Assembly: GCA_021018815.1 (NCBI GenBank)
Contig: JAITYX010000136.1
Span: 310,001-374,000 of the forward strand
Length of the DNA stretch: 64,000 nt
Reading direction: 5' to 3'
DNA from: Talinum fruticosum
Lineage: Eukaryota; Streptophyta; Magnoliopsida; Caryophyllales; Talinaceae
Positions within the stretch are counted from its first letter, which is position 1. Each line of letters starts with the position of its first letter. A program made the translations under genes and the position numbers. The notes below the pieces were generated by a model. The model was not told the origin of the DNA. It was given only the letters and a program-made list of their open reading frames with translations, and did not search any database. This document shows positions 44,871 to 55,394 of this stretch, piece after piece.

Positions 44871-46353
44871 CACCCCTCCCCCTAAAAAAAAGTCTAAAAA
44901 CTTGTGCGACATTTGGTTTATGATTGACCTCCGGAGTCTACATATTTGAATCTAAGAACTTTGTAATTGAACATTGTTGAATGCTTGTTTAGCTAAAAAT
45001 TCCATCTATTCATTAGTTAGTCTCTTAAATGATATGTTGCAATACAATCAATTTTCTTAAAACCTCATCTTGGGAGCATAGACTAAGCAGGAGGGGTGAA
45101 AAGGTGTAACTGGAGCTGGTGACTTGGATATCTTTATTCCTGTTAATTTGTTCATCTTGGAGAAAAGTTGTAGACATTAAAAAGACCAGATTACATAATC
45201 AATTGATGTTCAAGTATTGGAGATGGAAAAGGGAGGATACTATAAAAAAACACCAAATCCATAGAAATTATACAACAGAAAATAACGACTTCAAGAACCC
45301 AACCACTAATCAAAATCACCTAATATTAAAATCATAATCAATTCAATTCAAAAATCCAACACCAAATCAGAATCGACTCAATTATTCAGAAGTTCACCTT
45401 GAATGGTATTATGAGCATTTTACGACATTAGATATTAATATTACCTATTTGAGTGGTCATTATTTTTAGATAATTTAGTTCTCATTCTACTTTATCTTCA
45501 CTAAAGTTGAAAATATTTTCTCCCTATCTCAAGTCACAGAATAAACCACTCGCCTCCATCCTTTCCGTTTCATCATCGGCACCACTAGTAGTTTGAATCA
45601 CCTTGTCTCATTGTAGTAACTCCACCGCATCATATTGTTTGTCGCATCATCATTATCATCTTTATTTTCATCATACCATCATCTTTATCTTGGTTCTTAT
45701 CACCATTTGCATCTTCTTGATTTTCATTACCATCAGCATTCGTTGTTTATCATGCCACCATTATCATGTTGCTTTTAATTTTAAAAGAAAAATTTAATCT
45801 TTTAATCTTGATGTTCGTGATTTTGAAGAAGGCATTCATCGCTATGAGTTTAGCGAATAGCTTCATAATGACTGTACTTCACATGGGAAGATTTGTGATG
45901 TCATTATTGAGAATAGAAATTGTGAAAATGTGATTGTCTTAATGATTGTAATTCCACGAAATTTAACTTGCTAACATATAGCTTACATGTACTTGCGTTT
46001 AGAAATTTTATTTTGTGGCTTTTAATTAGTGCTAATTACCTATAATAGAATGTGTGTGTGGGGGGGAATCTTAAAAAGTCAAACTCTTAAGGAAGAAACA
46101 AGTAAAAAAAATGTACATGATTTTAGGCCATGATATTTCTTTATAGAAAATTGATAAACATTATAATTTGATTGGTTCAAATTTCTATAAGTATAACTTG
46201 ACAAGTATTTAGTGAAATGGTTATATAAAACAGACAAAATCTATTAATAGATAATAGAAGAGTTCCTTTTCTTGTTCTCCTCTAAGAGGTTAAGTTGATT
46301 TATAATATTTGATTAAATTAGAGAATTAATTTTAGTTGTTAATTATTTTGTTG
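44871..46353. other. Intergenic spacer
   Basis: No supported gene. 45620-45770 is rich in CAT/ATC trinucleotides (imperfect simple repeat). A G-run (46062-46067) follows a TG repeat. Confidence 0.5.
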
Positions 46354-46358
46354 ACTTG

Positions 46359-47545
46359 TGATGTATAGCTGGGGTAGATGGCAAAAGAGGGTAGAAAAGT
46401 GGTTAAGGTGCAAAGAAGAAAAAGCGAGCGGAATGGCTCTCTCTGTGCGATCTTGGGAGAATGGGTGAAAAGGGGTGTTCCCGGTGGAATTTGGAGATGA
46501 AATTTGAGGGGGAACACCTGGGGATGTTAGGAAGGGATAGTAAAAATTGGGGGTTTGTTCGAGGTCGGGATCACCATGAACAATTAGCCAGAAGACTGTC
46601 CTGCTGAACTGGAGTCCAGGATGGAGCGATCTGATGGTTTTTGACGAGGGGTCAGGATATGGCTTGGATGGAGCTGAAATTTGGAGGGGGACCTCTTGGG
46701 GTAGCTGGGAAAATGTGGTAAAATTTTGGGGTTCATTCGAGGTCGGGAGCACCTCAAATTAAAGGGAAACAGAATGTCTCGCTGGGCTGGAGTCCAGGTT
46801 GACGAGTCTTTGATTGTTTCGGTGGAGGGGTTGGATGAGGGCTTGGTTTGAGCTGAGATTTGATGGGGGATGACTCAACTCGTGTATGAAGGTGTGGGCG
46901 AAATTTAGGGTACACGTGATTTTTGGAATGGGAGACATAGATTTTTGAAGTTGGGTAACCTGGATAGGCCAAGGTTCTCAAGGATACGGAAACACCACCT
47001 TTAAAAGTCTTGGGGCACCTTTCACTTGGCTAGATACGAAATACCACTAGCTAAGCTCACAGACTCAAAAGATCACCACCAAGTTGCCAAACTTGGATAT
47101 AGCATTTGAGGATTCAAAGGGGAACGAGCACACAGCTCAAATTCTCATTTCATATTCATCAAAGTTTTCCCTTACAAAGCTGAATACATGAGCTATTTAT
47201 AGGGAATAAAAGCATGCTGAAAATTAAACTAAAGCTTAAAGCAAAAAGATAATCAAAGGCCTAAATTAAGCTTCCCTTCTCCAAACCAAGATGAGTGACC
47301 GGATGTGAAGATGCATTATTGGCCAAGCTTTGAGGCTCCGAGGGAACATGTGGTTGTAAATGCATAATTCATTTTCAGCCAAGTATTTTCTTTCCCCTTG
47401 TACAAGCTAGCCTCTCATTGGTTCAACACAAAGATTCCTTCACTCAAGTTAGTGCTTGGGAATTCTTCTAAAGCCTTCTTTGCACATTTCAATTTGATGA
47501 CTTCTTAGGATGGATTATGCTTGGACCTTTTGGATGTTTAAATCA
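46359..47545 (-). mobile_element. Solo LTR related to the gag-only gypsy element
   Basis: On the minus strand it starts TGATTTAAAC and ends CTATACATCA, flanked by the 5-bp duplication CAAGT (ACTTG at 46354-46358 and 47546-47550 on the plus strand). Its 1187 bp compares with 1.22 kb for the LTRs at 1641 and 5322. The middle follows the same order: TTTTCAGC..., TATCCAAGTTTGGCAACTTGG, GTGGTGTTTCCGTATCC, then C-rich sequence with TTCACCCATTCTCCCAAGATC. There is no internal region, so it is a solo LTR left by recombination. The first 200 bp differ from the 1641 family. Confidence 0.85.
47193..47202 (-). promoter_or_regulatory. TATA box in the solo LTR
   Basis: CTATAAATAG on the minus strand, mid-LTR, followed about 30-100 bp on by the TTCAGCTTTGTAA block. 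Probable retrotransposon promoter. Confidence 0.65.
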
Positions 47546-47550
47546 ACTTG

Positions 47551-48149
47551 GACAGCATGCTCTAAAATATGCTCGGTCCGGACAACTTGCTCTAAAACTA
47601 CCCGGTTTGGGTTTTTAGGCATTTTTGGACCACCTTTGATGCTCGGTTTTACCTTAGCTCCTCAACATAAATTATTTATGTACGAATTGTCATGGAAAGA
47701 CAATTTCCTCAACCTTGCAAGCTCTCGGTCAGCTTGCTTTAAATTCGGACCAGATTAAGGAAATAAGAGATTTTGGAGCCCAAAATTGATCTTCAAATAA
47801 GCTTGACTCCTCTTGTGCCTTTGCTAATAACCCCTTGACTCTTGGAAGTTTGACTTGGATAGAAATATCCATTAACTTGCCTCTCTCTCTCTCTCCCTCT
47901 CTCAAGTCTCTTTTATCGAAGTGCTCCCTGTCTAATTCGTTCCTTCTTTATTTGCAGTCTTCAACTCTCTGTAACTCCTCCCTCTCCCCCACATATCCCC
48001 CTATCATTGCCGCCCTTTTTACCACATGGGAAAAAATTGAAACCCCATCTAGCTTCCATTACAAGAGTAAAGCAAAGAGCTTTACTGAGAAAAAATGAAA
48101 AGAAGGTGAAAAGAAAAAAAAATTAGAGCTATTCCTTTCTTTCTCTCTG
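47551..48149. other. Spacer with CT-rich leader-like sequence
   Basis: CT-rich runs at 47880-47910 and 47975-48010 resemble a plant 5' UTR, but no gene follows. No other feature seen. Confidence 0.45.
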
Positions 48150-48389
48150 CATTTTTTTGAAAGGGTAAGTACAACAACTAATAGGTAGCCTTTCTTGCAA
48201 GGGTTGTAACTAAGTTATCCTCTATTAAAATGGAGAGAAAAGAAGAAAAGGGGATAGAAAATCAAACTAAAATAGAATAAATACAAAGACCAAATTTGAC
48301 CACCCAATCTGCAACCCGATTCCCTTCTCTATATGTATGATGAATAAATACTTGATTGGACCTCCGAAGAAAACAACGAGTATCTTGAA

Positions 48390-50658
48390 TAAGCGTCTAG
48401 ATCTTCCAAGGAACCTGGATTTCTCGTTTAATTGCTTTAATGACCGTTAAATTATCTCCTTCTAGAATCATAGAACGAATCCTCACTTGAATTGCTACTT
48501 TGACGCCATTTCTCATTGCAGTAGCCTCTACTAAAAGAACCGATACTTGACCCAAATTTGTTGTTCCAGCTGGCAAAAATTGCCATCCCAACTTCTGATC
48601 ACAAACCCTTCCACCATCGCTGAAGAAGACCTTGAACCGTTAAAGTTGACTTTGATAAATCCTCCAGGTGGTTTGTGCCAACAAACTAGATGATTAGAAG
48701 TGTTCACACATAGTGAAGGGGAAGGTGAGGATGGGTTGAAATGTTGATCCAGTCTGCTCCTAGATCGCTATTCAGTCCTAGATAATTGACTAATGGTATT
48801 AAAAGATCTATTGTTGAAAACTTTATCATTTATACTCTTCCAAATACTCTATAACAAATGGATCAATCGGATCATCCGAGTTGGTTTTCCGAAACTTCGT
48901 CCGAATAGATAATATGATTCGGAGAGGGGTTACGCAATTGGTTTAGATTCACCTCTAACTACTTATGCCGAAAATTTGTGTCTCACGTGTCCATGACACA
49001 AGTGCATTGTGAGAAAACATAATCAATTGACTCATAATGTACTTGACAAAGCGGACAAATAGTGTCAATGTTCAACCTTCTTTTAACCAAGTTATCCCCG
49101 TGTAAGTAAAGCATTGTGACCGATTTGCCACATAAATATTTTCAACTTAGGCATCAAATACATATTCCAAATCCACACAAAATCCCACAATGGCGAACTA
49201 GTGGGAATATTATAGGCATTACAAGTGGTAGACTTAGTCGTAAACTTTTCGCTGCTAGATAAACCCCACCAAATGGAGTCCTCAATTTCATGAGAAGAGA
49301 GAGGGATAGTCTTAATAACTTGACAAACATCCACCGGAAGAAAAGAATTAAGACGTATTAGATCCCACTCTTTACCTAAAGTTATAAATTCACCGACTCG
49401 ACATCCAAGAAAAGAATGTTCGGAAGATTGCAGTCATAATAATTCAATAAATTAAAATTATCACACCAAAAATCATGCCGAACTTCGTAATTTTGTTGTT
49501 GCCTATTTTTTACCTTAAGCCCCTTTTAAAAACATCACGTTCTTTAAGTAAACATTTCCAGGCCCAAGAATCGAAGCTTTAATTTTCCTTAAGAAAAAAA
49601 TCCTCCGATTGAGGATACTTAATTCTCATAACTCGACCCCCGGAAATTATTTTCTTCGTATAAGTATTTCCAAATAAGCTTATATAGAAAGGCTTGATTA
49701 ACTACCTTGAACTTCTAAGCCCCAAACCCCTCAATTTATTGGGAGTACAAACTTTATCCCAAGCTACCATTGGTAATCTAGTGGCATCATGAGATTTTTT
49801 CCTAAAGAAGTCACGATTAATTTTATCTAGAGAGTTAGACGTGCTTTTAGGTAGTTTAAAACTTTGCATTACATGAACAGGTAAGGATTCAAGATTAGAC
49901 CGTATAAGCGCAACCCTACTAGCCTTAGAAAGCGAATTAAATTTAGAATTCGTAATTTGCTATCTACTCCGGTTAAGAGATCCGCAAAAATAGAGTTATT
50001 GGCTCTACCCTTGAAAACAAGACAATCTAGGTATTTTCCCAAAAAATCTGATTGTGGAATATTACACAAAAAGGTAACTCGTATTCCTATTAGCGAGATG
50101 AAGAATTTCTAAAAAAAACAATCGACAACCTATAAAAATTGATAAGTTGGCCGGACTTACTATAGAAATCTTTCGAATATTATTAAACCTAAGACATGTC
50201 TCAACATTGGATTTACAAAATAAAAGGCTATCATCTCGCAAACAGCAAGCAAGGGATTTTTGGGCTCGCAGACAAATTTTAATTTCATTATCTAATTTAG
50301 GGTTCAAAGCAACGAGATGAAGCCTATACGCCAAGACATCCATACACAAGATAAAAAATATGGTGATAGGGGTTACCTTGCCTCGGTCCTCCGGATGGTC
50401 GGAAAAAACCACAAGACTCATTGTTGATGACAATTGAATACTTAACCGAAGTAATACATTCACGTATCCAATTAATCCAAACTAAATAGAAGCCCAAATT
50501 CTTAAGACAAGAAAAAATAAAATCACATTTAATTCTATCATAGGCTTTTTCCATATCTCATTTCTGTCCAATATAAACTTGTTTCCCTTTAACATTCCCA
50601 AATTTGTTAATGACTTCATCTACCAAAACAATATTATCGTGGATATCCCTGTTAGGGA
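48390..50658 (-). pseudogene. LINE ORF2, C-terminal part: RT, zf-RVT, RNase H
   Basis: RT starts at VPNRDIHDNIVLVDEVINKF (50590-50655) and continues EKAYDRIKCDFIFSCLKNLG, SVKYSIVINNESCGFFRPS, GGPRQGNP and CMDVLAYRLH. The catalytic Y/FADD motif reads LRDDSLLF (near 50230-50250), so the residue before the two Asp is Arg. Next come DFFWKKSHDATRLPMVAWD, PLWDFVWIWNMYLMPKLKIF and LCQVHYESIDYVFSQC (zf-RVT, about 49030-49190). An RNase H-like VLLVEATAMRNGVKVA / MILEGDNLTVIKAI block follows at 48400-48560. Frames are broken throughout. Confidence 0.93.
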
Positions 50659-50663
50659 CAAAG

Positions 50664-53600
50664 TGTGAGACCCCGAGATTTCAGGTGCTTGCTTGGTAGT
50701 GAATTATTAGAATTTTTCCGAGTCGGAATTAGAAACCCGAGAACCGAAACCGAGCATGGGCTAGCTTATTGGGCCTATTGAAATTGAAGTTGGGCCCAAT
50801 TAGAATAACAAGAAAAAGAAAATGAGGAAATGAAGAAGGATGGTCTGGTTGGTCGGCAGTTGAGGGTAGGAGAGTCGGCGAGATGACTAAGCAAGGAGAG
50901 GGAGAGGGGTCCAATTGAAAGGGAGCGAGCAAAGCATGAGGTGGAATAAGGGAATTAGGAGAGAGAAATTAGGATTGAGAACAAAGAAAAGAACGAAGAA
51001 GCGAAGCGAGGGAAAGAAAAAGGAACGGGAAAGCGAGAGCAAAGGAAAGCGAAAGGAAGCGAACGGAGCGAGAGAGGGAGGAAGCGTGAGAGCCAACGGC
51101 CGGTGGCCACCCGAACGGCGAGGTCGTCGCCGCTGGTGGGCAAGGGAGAGCTCGGGCTTGAGAGGCCGAGCGGAGCGAAGAAGAAAAGGGGAACGAAAGG
51201 ACGCGGAAGCGAGGGAAAGCGAGAGCGAGAGAGAGCGCGAGAGCCGGCGGCGTGTGGCTGCTCGAGCGGCAACGACGCCACCGCCGGTGGGCGAAGGGAG
51301 AGCGGGAGCTCGGGAGGCCGAGCGAACGAAGAAAGGGAAGAGTAGAGAGGCCGAGCGAAGCGAGGACCGAAGGGGTTCCGCGGCCAGCGAGCGCGAGGAG
51401 GGAGACGAGGCCGGCGAGCGGACTAAGGGTGGCCGGCGAGCAAGGGAGCAACGTCGACCGGCGATCGAGGGGGAGACGGTGGACGAAGAGGACCAGAATC
51501 GGACCAAAACAAGGGAAGTCGAGACCGAGACCGAGGCAGCGAGAGGAAGAAGCAGAGGGTCGGGGAAGAAGAAGGGTTGAGGGAGCGGGAGCTAGACTAG
51601 AAATCGAAAGGCAAAAGAGAAAGCAAAACCCAATTCGAAAACCTTCCAAAACTGAATTCTTAGAACCTCTAAGAATTTAAGGTGAGTAGTCTGAATTCAT
51701 CCTCTAGATTAAAATGAATTAGGTGGATTGAATATGAATTCGAAGCATGAAATTGGAAACCCTAAGTTAATTGAAGAAGCTAGAGGCCTAAATTCACGAA
51801 ACTAAGCAACTCACGAATTGAAAAGCATGTTGCGATTTATGCCTAGTTCATAAATTTAATGATATTTGAGCATTGTTGAGCATGATTATTGAGCTGTGTG
51901 ATTGAGAATTTAGTGAAGTTAGCTTGAACCGAATTATTGAGAAAAATCGGAAATTGAATTCCATGAGTTATGTGCAGATTTTCATGAATTAAGTATGCTT
52001 TGTCTGAATTGTTGCGAAGTCATGTGTAGCTCAAATTTCCTGAAACTTTTACTGCAGCTTCGTGGCAATTTATGGGAATTTCCTGTTAAATTTCGTATGC
52101 ATTGGATGAGTAAATTAGGAGATATGCAATTTTAAGTGAAAATGTCCTATTTTGGGCTAAATCGTATCTAAGTGAGTAACTGAATCAAGAATTGAAATTT
52201 AAGAAGCTTTGTGGCTAGATTAAAAGATATTTATCGATTAAGTAAAGTTATAGAACCATAAACCACTTATACGCGATATTACGCGAGCACGAAAACGATT
52301 AATTCGTTGATTAGAAATCATAAATGGTATGCTTATGTGATTGTGTGTTTATCTTGAATTATGTTGATTACGAATGGCATAAGCATGCGTGTGTGAAACG
52401 AATTGATTACACTTGAGTTAGAACATGCTGATGTGAATTGCTTGTTTTGAAGAAGTTACGCATGAACGTGCTAAGCATGAATTATATGAATTAAGTATTT
52501 CTTATGTATAAGTAATAAGAAGACAAGAAACATAAAGAACTAAAGAAGGGAGAAAGGATGTGTTATTGATCTAAGACCCCACGAATTAAAGAACCCTCTG
52601 AAGCTATGGCCATAGAAGTGTCTGCATCAACCCGAAGCCACGAAATGAATTGCTTCTACTAAGAATTGACAGTATGCGTCCTTCGGGGATGGGAGGCTGC
52701 CTCGAGGCCACGAATTGTTATGCCTCGAGGCCACGAAGTGTTATGCCTCGAGGCCACGAATTGTATGCCTCCGTGAGCCGAGCCTACGAATTGTTTTGGC
52801 TCCAAGAACCGGGTCTTTAGAGCGGTGCATAAATCTTCTTTCCATTCGAACTAAGAAGACCTAAAAGAGTTATGATATGAAGAAACGAATGATCGTGCAT
52901 ATCGAACAAGAAAGAACGAATCGATGATTTATGAAATGCATGATTGAACTCAAGAAGAAGAATAAGAAGAAGATCGAATCCTGTTTTCATAAGAAATGTG
53001 TGCCATAAGAACTAAGATATGATTTACGTGATGAATGAATTGCATGATGAATGATTATATGATTTACTTGCGTAGAAAGACGAATGATGCATGTTTAATT
53101 GAATTCATGAATAAGTGATGTCATTATGATTCTCGGCAAGTCTGGTAAGTTTAGAATCTCGCATGTCTTAAGCATGTATGATCCGAATCGCATGTTATGG
53201 ATAAGCTGTGAACTTACGCGTGTTTGTTAATGAATTAATGTGCAAAGTGAAACCCGGGGTTGAGTTTGGGTTATTCACTGGGCTAGTGAGCTCATGACAT
53301 CACCAACATTTCAGGTACGAAGTTAAGACTCCTGGAGTTGCTTTTGGCTATTAGAAGAAGCGAACCATCGGATAGGACCTCTCCGGACTTATTTTGTACT
53401 TTATGTTTTTCATGCTTGTAAAGACTGGTTGTATGTGAACTTAAGTTGATTATGAATGTAAATCCCTATGTGAATACTCCGAGCGTGTGGCTCGTTGAGT
53501 TGTGTTGTATTTCTCCGAGCGTGTGGCTCGTTGAGTTTAAGATTGTGTTTCGTGCGGGGTTAGGGCTTTAAGCCCATGGGTTTAGCCGGTTTACAGAGGA

Positions 53601-53764
53601 AACTCTGCCGAAATTTCCGAAAAACCCTTTGAAAACCTAGAATTACGCTTCCGCCAATCCAATAAAGGGTTAGTAACCCCAAGTTGAGACCCTAAGCAGC
53701 CTTAGGGGTTCCTCTCGGGAACCCCGGCATGTAATACTCCTAGGGTGGGTCTAGGGGTGTTACA
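50664..53764 (+). mobile_element. 3.1-kb solo LTR (Tekay/Del-like) inside the LINE
   Basis: It starts TGTGAGACCCCG and ends GGGGTGTTACA, flanked by CAAAG (50659-50663 and 53765-53769). Removing it rejoins the LINE RT reading between QSAFV and PNRDI, which proves the insertion. It has no coding region, primer site or second LTR. Long LTRs with these ends are typical of plant chromoviruses of the Tekay/Del group (inference). A purine-rich GC stretch (50880-51600) opens long spurious frames on both strands; none has a domain. Short tandem repeats lie at 52690-52790 and 53475-53535. Confidence 0.88.
52690..52790 (+). repeat. Short tandem repeat in the long LTR
   Basis: About three to four copies of a 29-bp unit, GCCTCGAGGCCACGAATTGTTAT-like, with a diverged last copy. 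Confidence 0.75.
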
Positions 53765-53769
53765 CAAAG

Positions 53770-55394
53770 GCACTCTGGTAGGGGCTGACAATCCTTTATA
53801 AAATAGACTTAAACCTATTAACAAGAACTTTTGAAATAATCTTATAAAGACTATTGCACAAACTAATTGGTCTAAAATGCAAAGTTAATGAAGGGCTTGT
53901 AACTTTCGGTATCAAATCAATGAGACTATTATTAACCTATTTCAATAATTTACCATGATTAAAGAAATCCAAAATGCAAGCAAGTCTTGTCATTCCCTAT
54001 AATATCCCAATGTTGTTGGAAAAAACAGCACCAAAACCATCCGACCTAGGAGCTTTTGCTTGGATTCATTTAAAAAACAGCAGTTTTATCTCGGATAGTG
54101 ATATAGGGAGGGTAAGCTATTTATTATCCTCATTGGATAAGAGAGTTGGAAGTTGACGTTTAGAGACAATCTATTAGATTCTCGTGGGATTTGAAGCGAT
54201 AAGTAAATGAGCTGCAAACTTCGTTGTATGCCAACCTTATCATTGATCCAAACCCCGAATCCATGTTTAATTCTAGCAATATTTGATCTATATTTTCCGA
54301 AGGCACAACATCGATGAAAGAAAGTGGAATTTCTATCACCTTTAGTTAGCCATTCTTTTCTATAGAATTTTCCCCAGTACTTTTCATTAAAAAGTAATCT
54401 TTCTCTTTGTCTAATCAACCGAGAATGCCAATGATTAAGTCTAATATTACAAGGGTCAACCAATATCCTTTCTTTCACATTTTGTAACAGAGTCGTGGTT
54501 TTCTCCACCTTTGGGAGTAGTTACTGCAAGTATTAATAGCCCAAAGCTTCGGTTTGCTTTCACATTCTTAAGTTTACTAACAACCTTAAACATGAGAGTT
54601 CCTCGAGAATTTCGATTTCACTCGTCGCAGAATAATCTTTTTGACTTCGATAATTAGACCAGTGATTTTGAAGCCTAAAATTTTACTCGGGTTGCTATTG
54701 ATTTTCAAGATTGGTAATTAACATTATGTAAGCGTGGTCGGAACACAAGAAAGGGCCATGTGACAGAGCAGTTCCTCCAATCCATTCGAGCAATTGCTCT
54801 ATCTAATCTTTCATAAATAAGGTGACCCCTTAAAAATTTCTTCCATATGAAAATTCTACCAACAGTAGGGATACTCTCCCCTGTATATCAAAAAGAAAAT
54901 CTCTCATACGTTGCACATTGCTAAGCGATAATTTATGTCCCCAACCTTTTCATTCAAACATTCCATTTCATTAAAATCACCAATAATACACTATAGTAAA
55001 TTAATAACATAGTTAAGTTCATATAAATGATTCCAAAAGATAAGCTTATCAATTGCTTGCGCAGGTCGAGTAAACCCCGTAACGATACATTCTTTTTGTA
55101 TAACCTTATCAAAAACATGCAAATGAATAGTTTGTTGATCTTTAATAATAACATTAGCCATAATGTCACTATTATTTAAAATAAGACCCACATTCCACCA
55201 CTATGATTGTATGGCAAAACATAGTCAAAATGATCATAATCCAAGGATGAGATAATTTTTTCAGTAGTGTCCGCATTAGTCATTGTCTCGCTCAAAAATA
55301 AAATATTCGGCCGAACTTCCCAATTTAAAATAAGGATCTCCTACTTAACTTAGTGTTTTTTCGCTCCTTGAACATTCCAGGCTATAATTTTCAT
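53770..55394 (-). pseudogene. LINE ORF2, N-terminal part: endonuclease and RT start
   Basis: The ORF2 start is ATG 55394 (MKIIAWNVQGAKKH), the usual first strand of the AP-endonuclease. Then come ILFLSETMTNADTTEKIIS, LPYNHSGGMWVLF, VIQKECIVTGFTRPAQAIDK and WCIIGDFNEME (54950-54990), which holds the catalytic GDFN motif. The linker WGKFYRKEWLTKGDRNSTFFH (about 54290-54370) is the conserved segment before RT. RT blocks PISLCNSLYKIISKVLVNRF and VSPYQSAFV follow up to the LTR insertion. Several stops are present. An intact copy would nick target DNA for target-primed reverse transcription. Confidence 0.93.

Larger units (their letters stand above)
48150..55394 (-). mobile_element. L1-type LINE, split by a 3.1-kb LTR insertion
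   Basis: Minus-strand ORF2 of a plant LINE. The 3' end has an A-run (T7 at 48149-48155). Domains from right to left are AP-endonuclease, a linker, RT (interrupted), a zf-RVT zinc-binding region, and RNase H. The 5' limit is set here at the ORF2 start; the element probably extends further right, but ORF1 was not recognised. Without the insertion the span is about 4.1 kb. Many stops and frameshifts make it inactive. Confidence 0.92.

Noticed and set aside
50915..51680. Long open frames on both strands (200+ codons) rich in Arg/Glu or Ser/Leu
   Set aside because: All six frames are open because the DNA is a purine-rich, low-complexity GC tract inside the 3.1-kb LTR. No domain, splice signal or start context supports a gene.
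1636..53769. Same CAAAG duplication at two unrelated LTR insertions (1636/6541 and 50659/53765) as a sign of shared target choice
   Set aside because: Two matches of 5 bp in an AT-rich genome are not enough evidence, and the elements are from different lineages.
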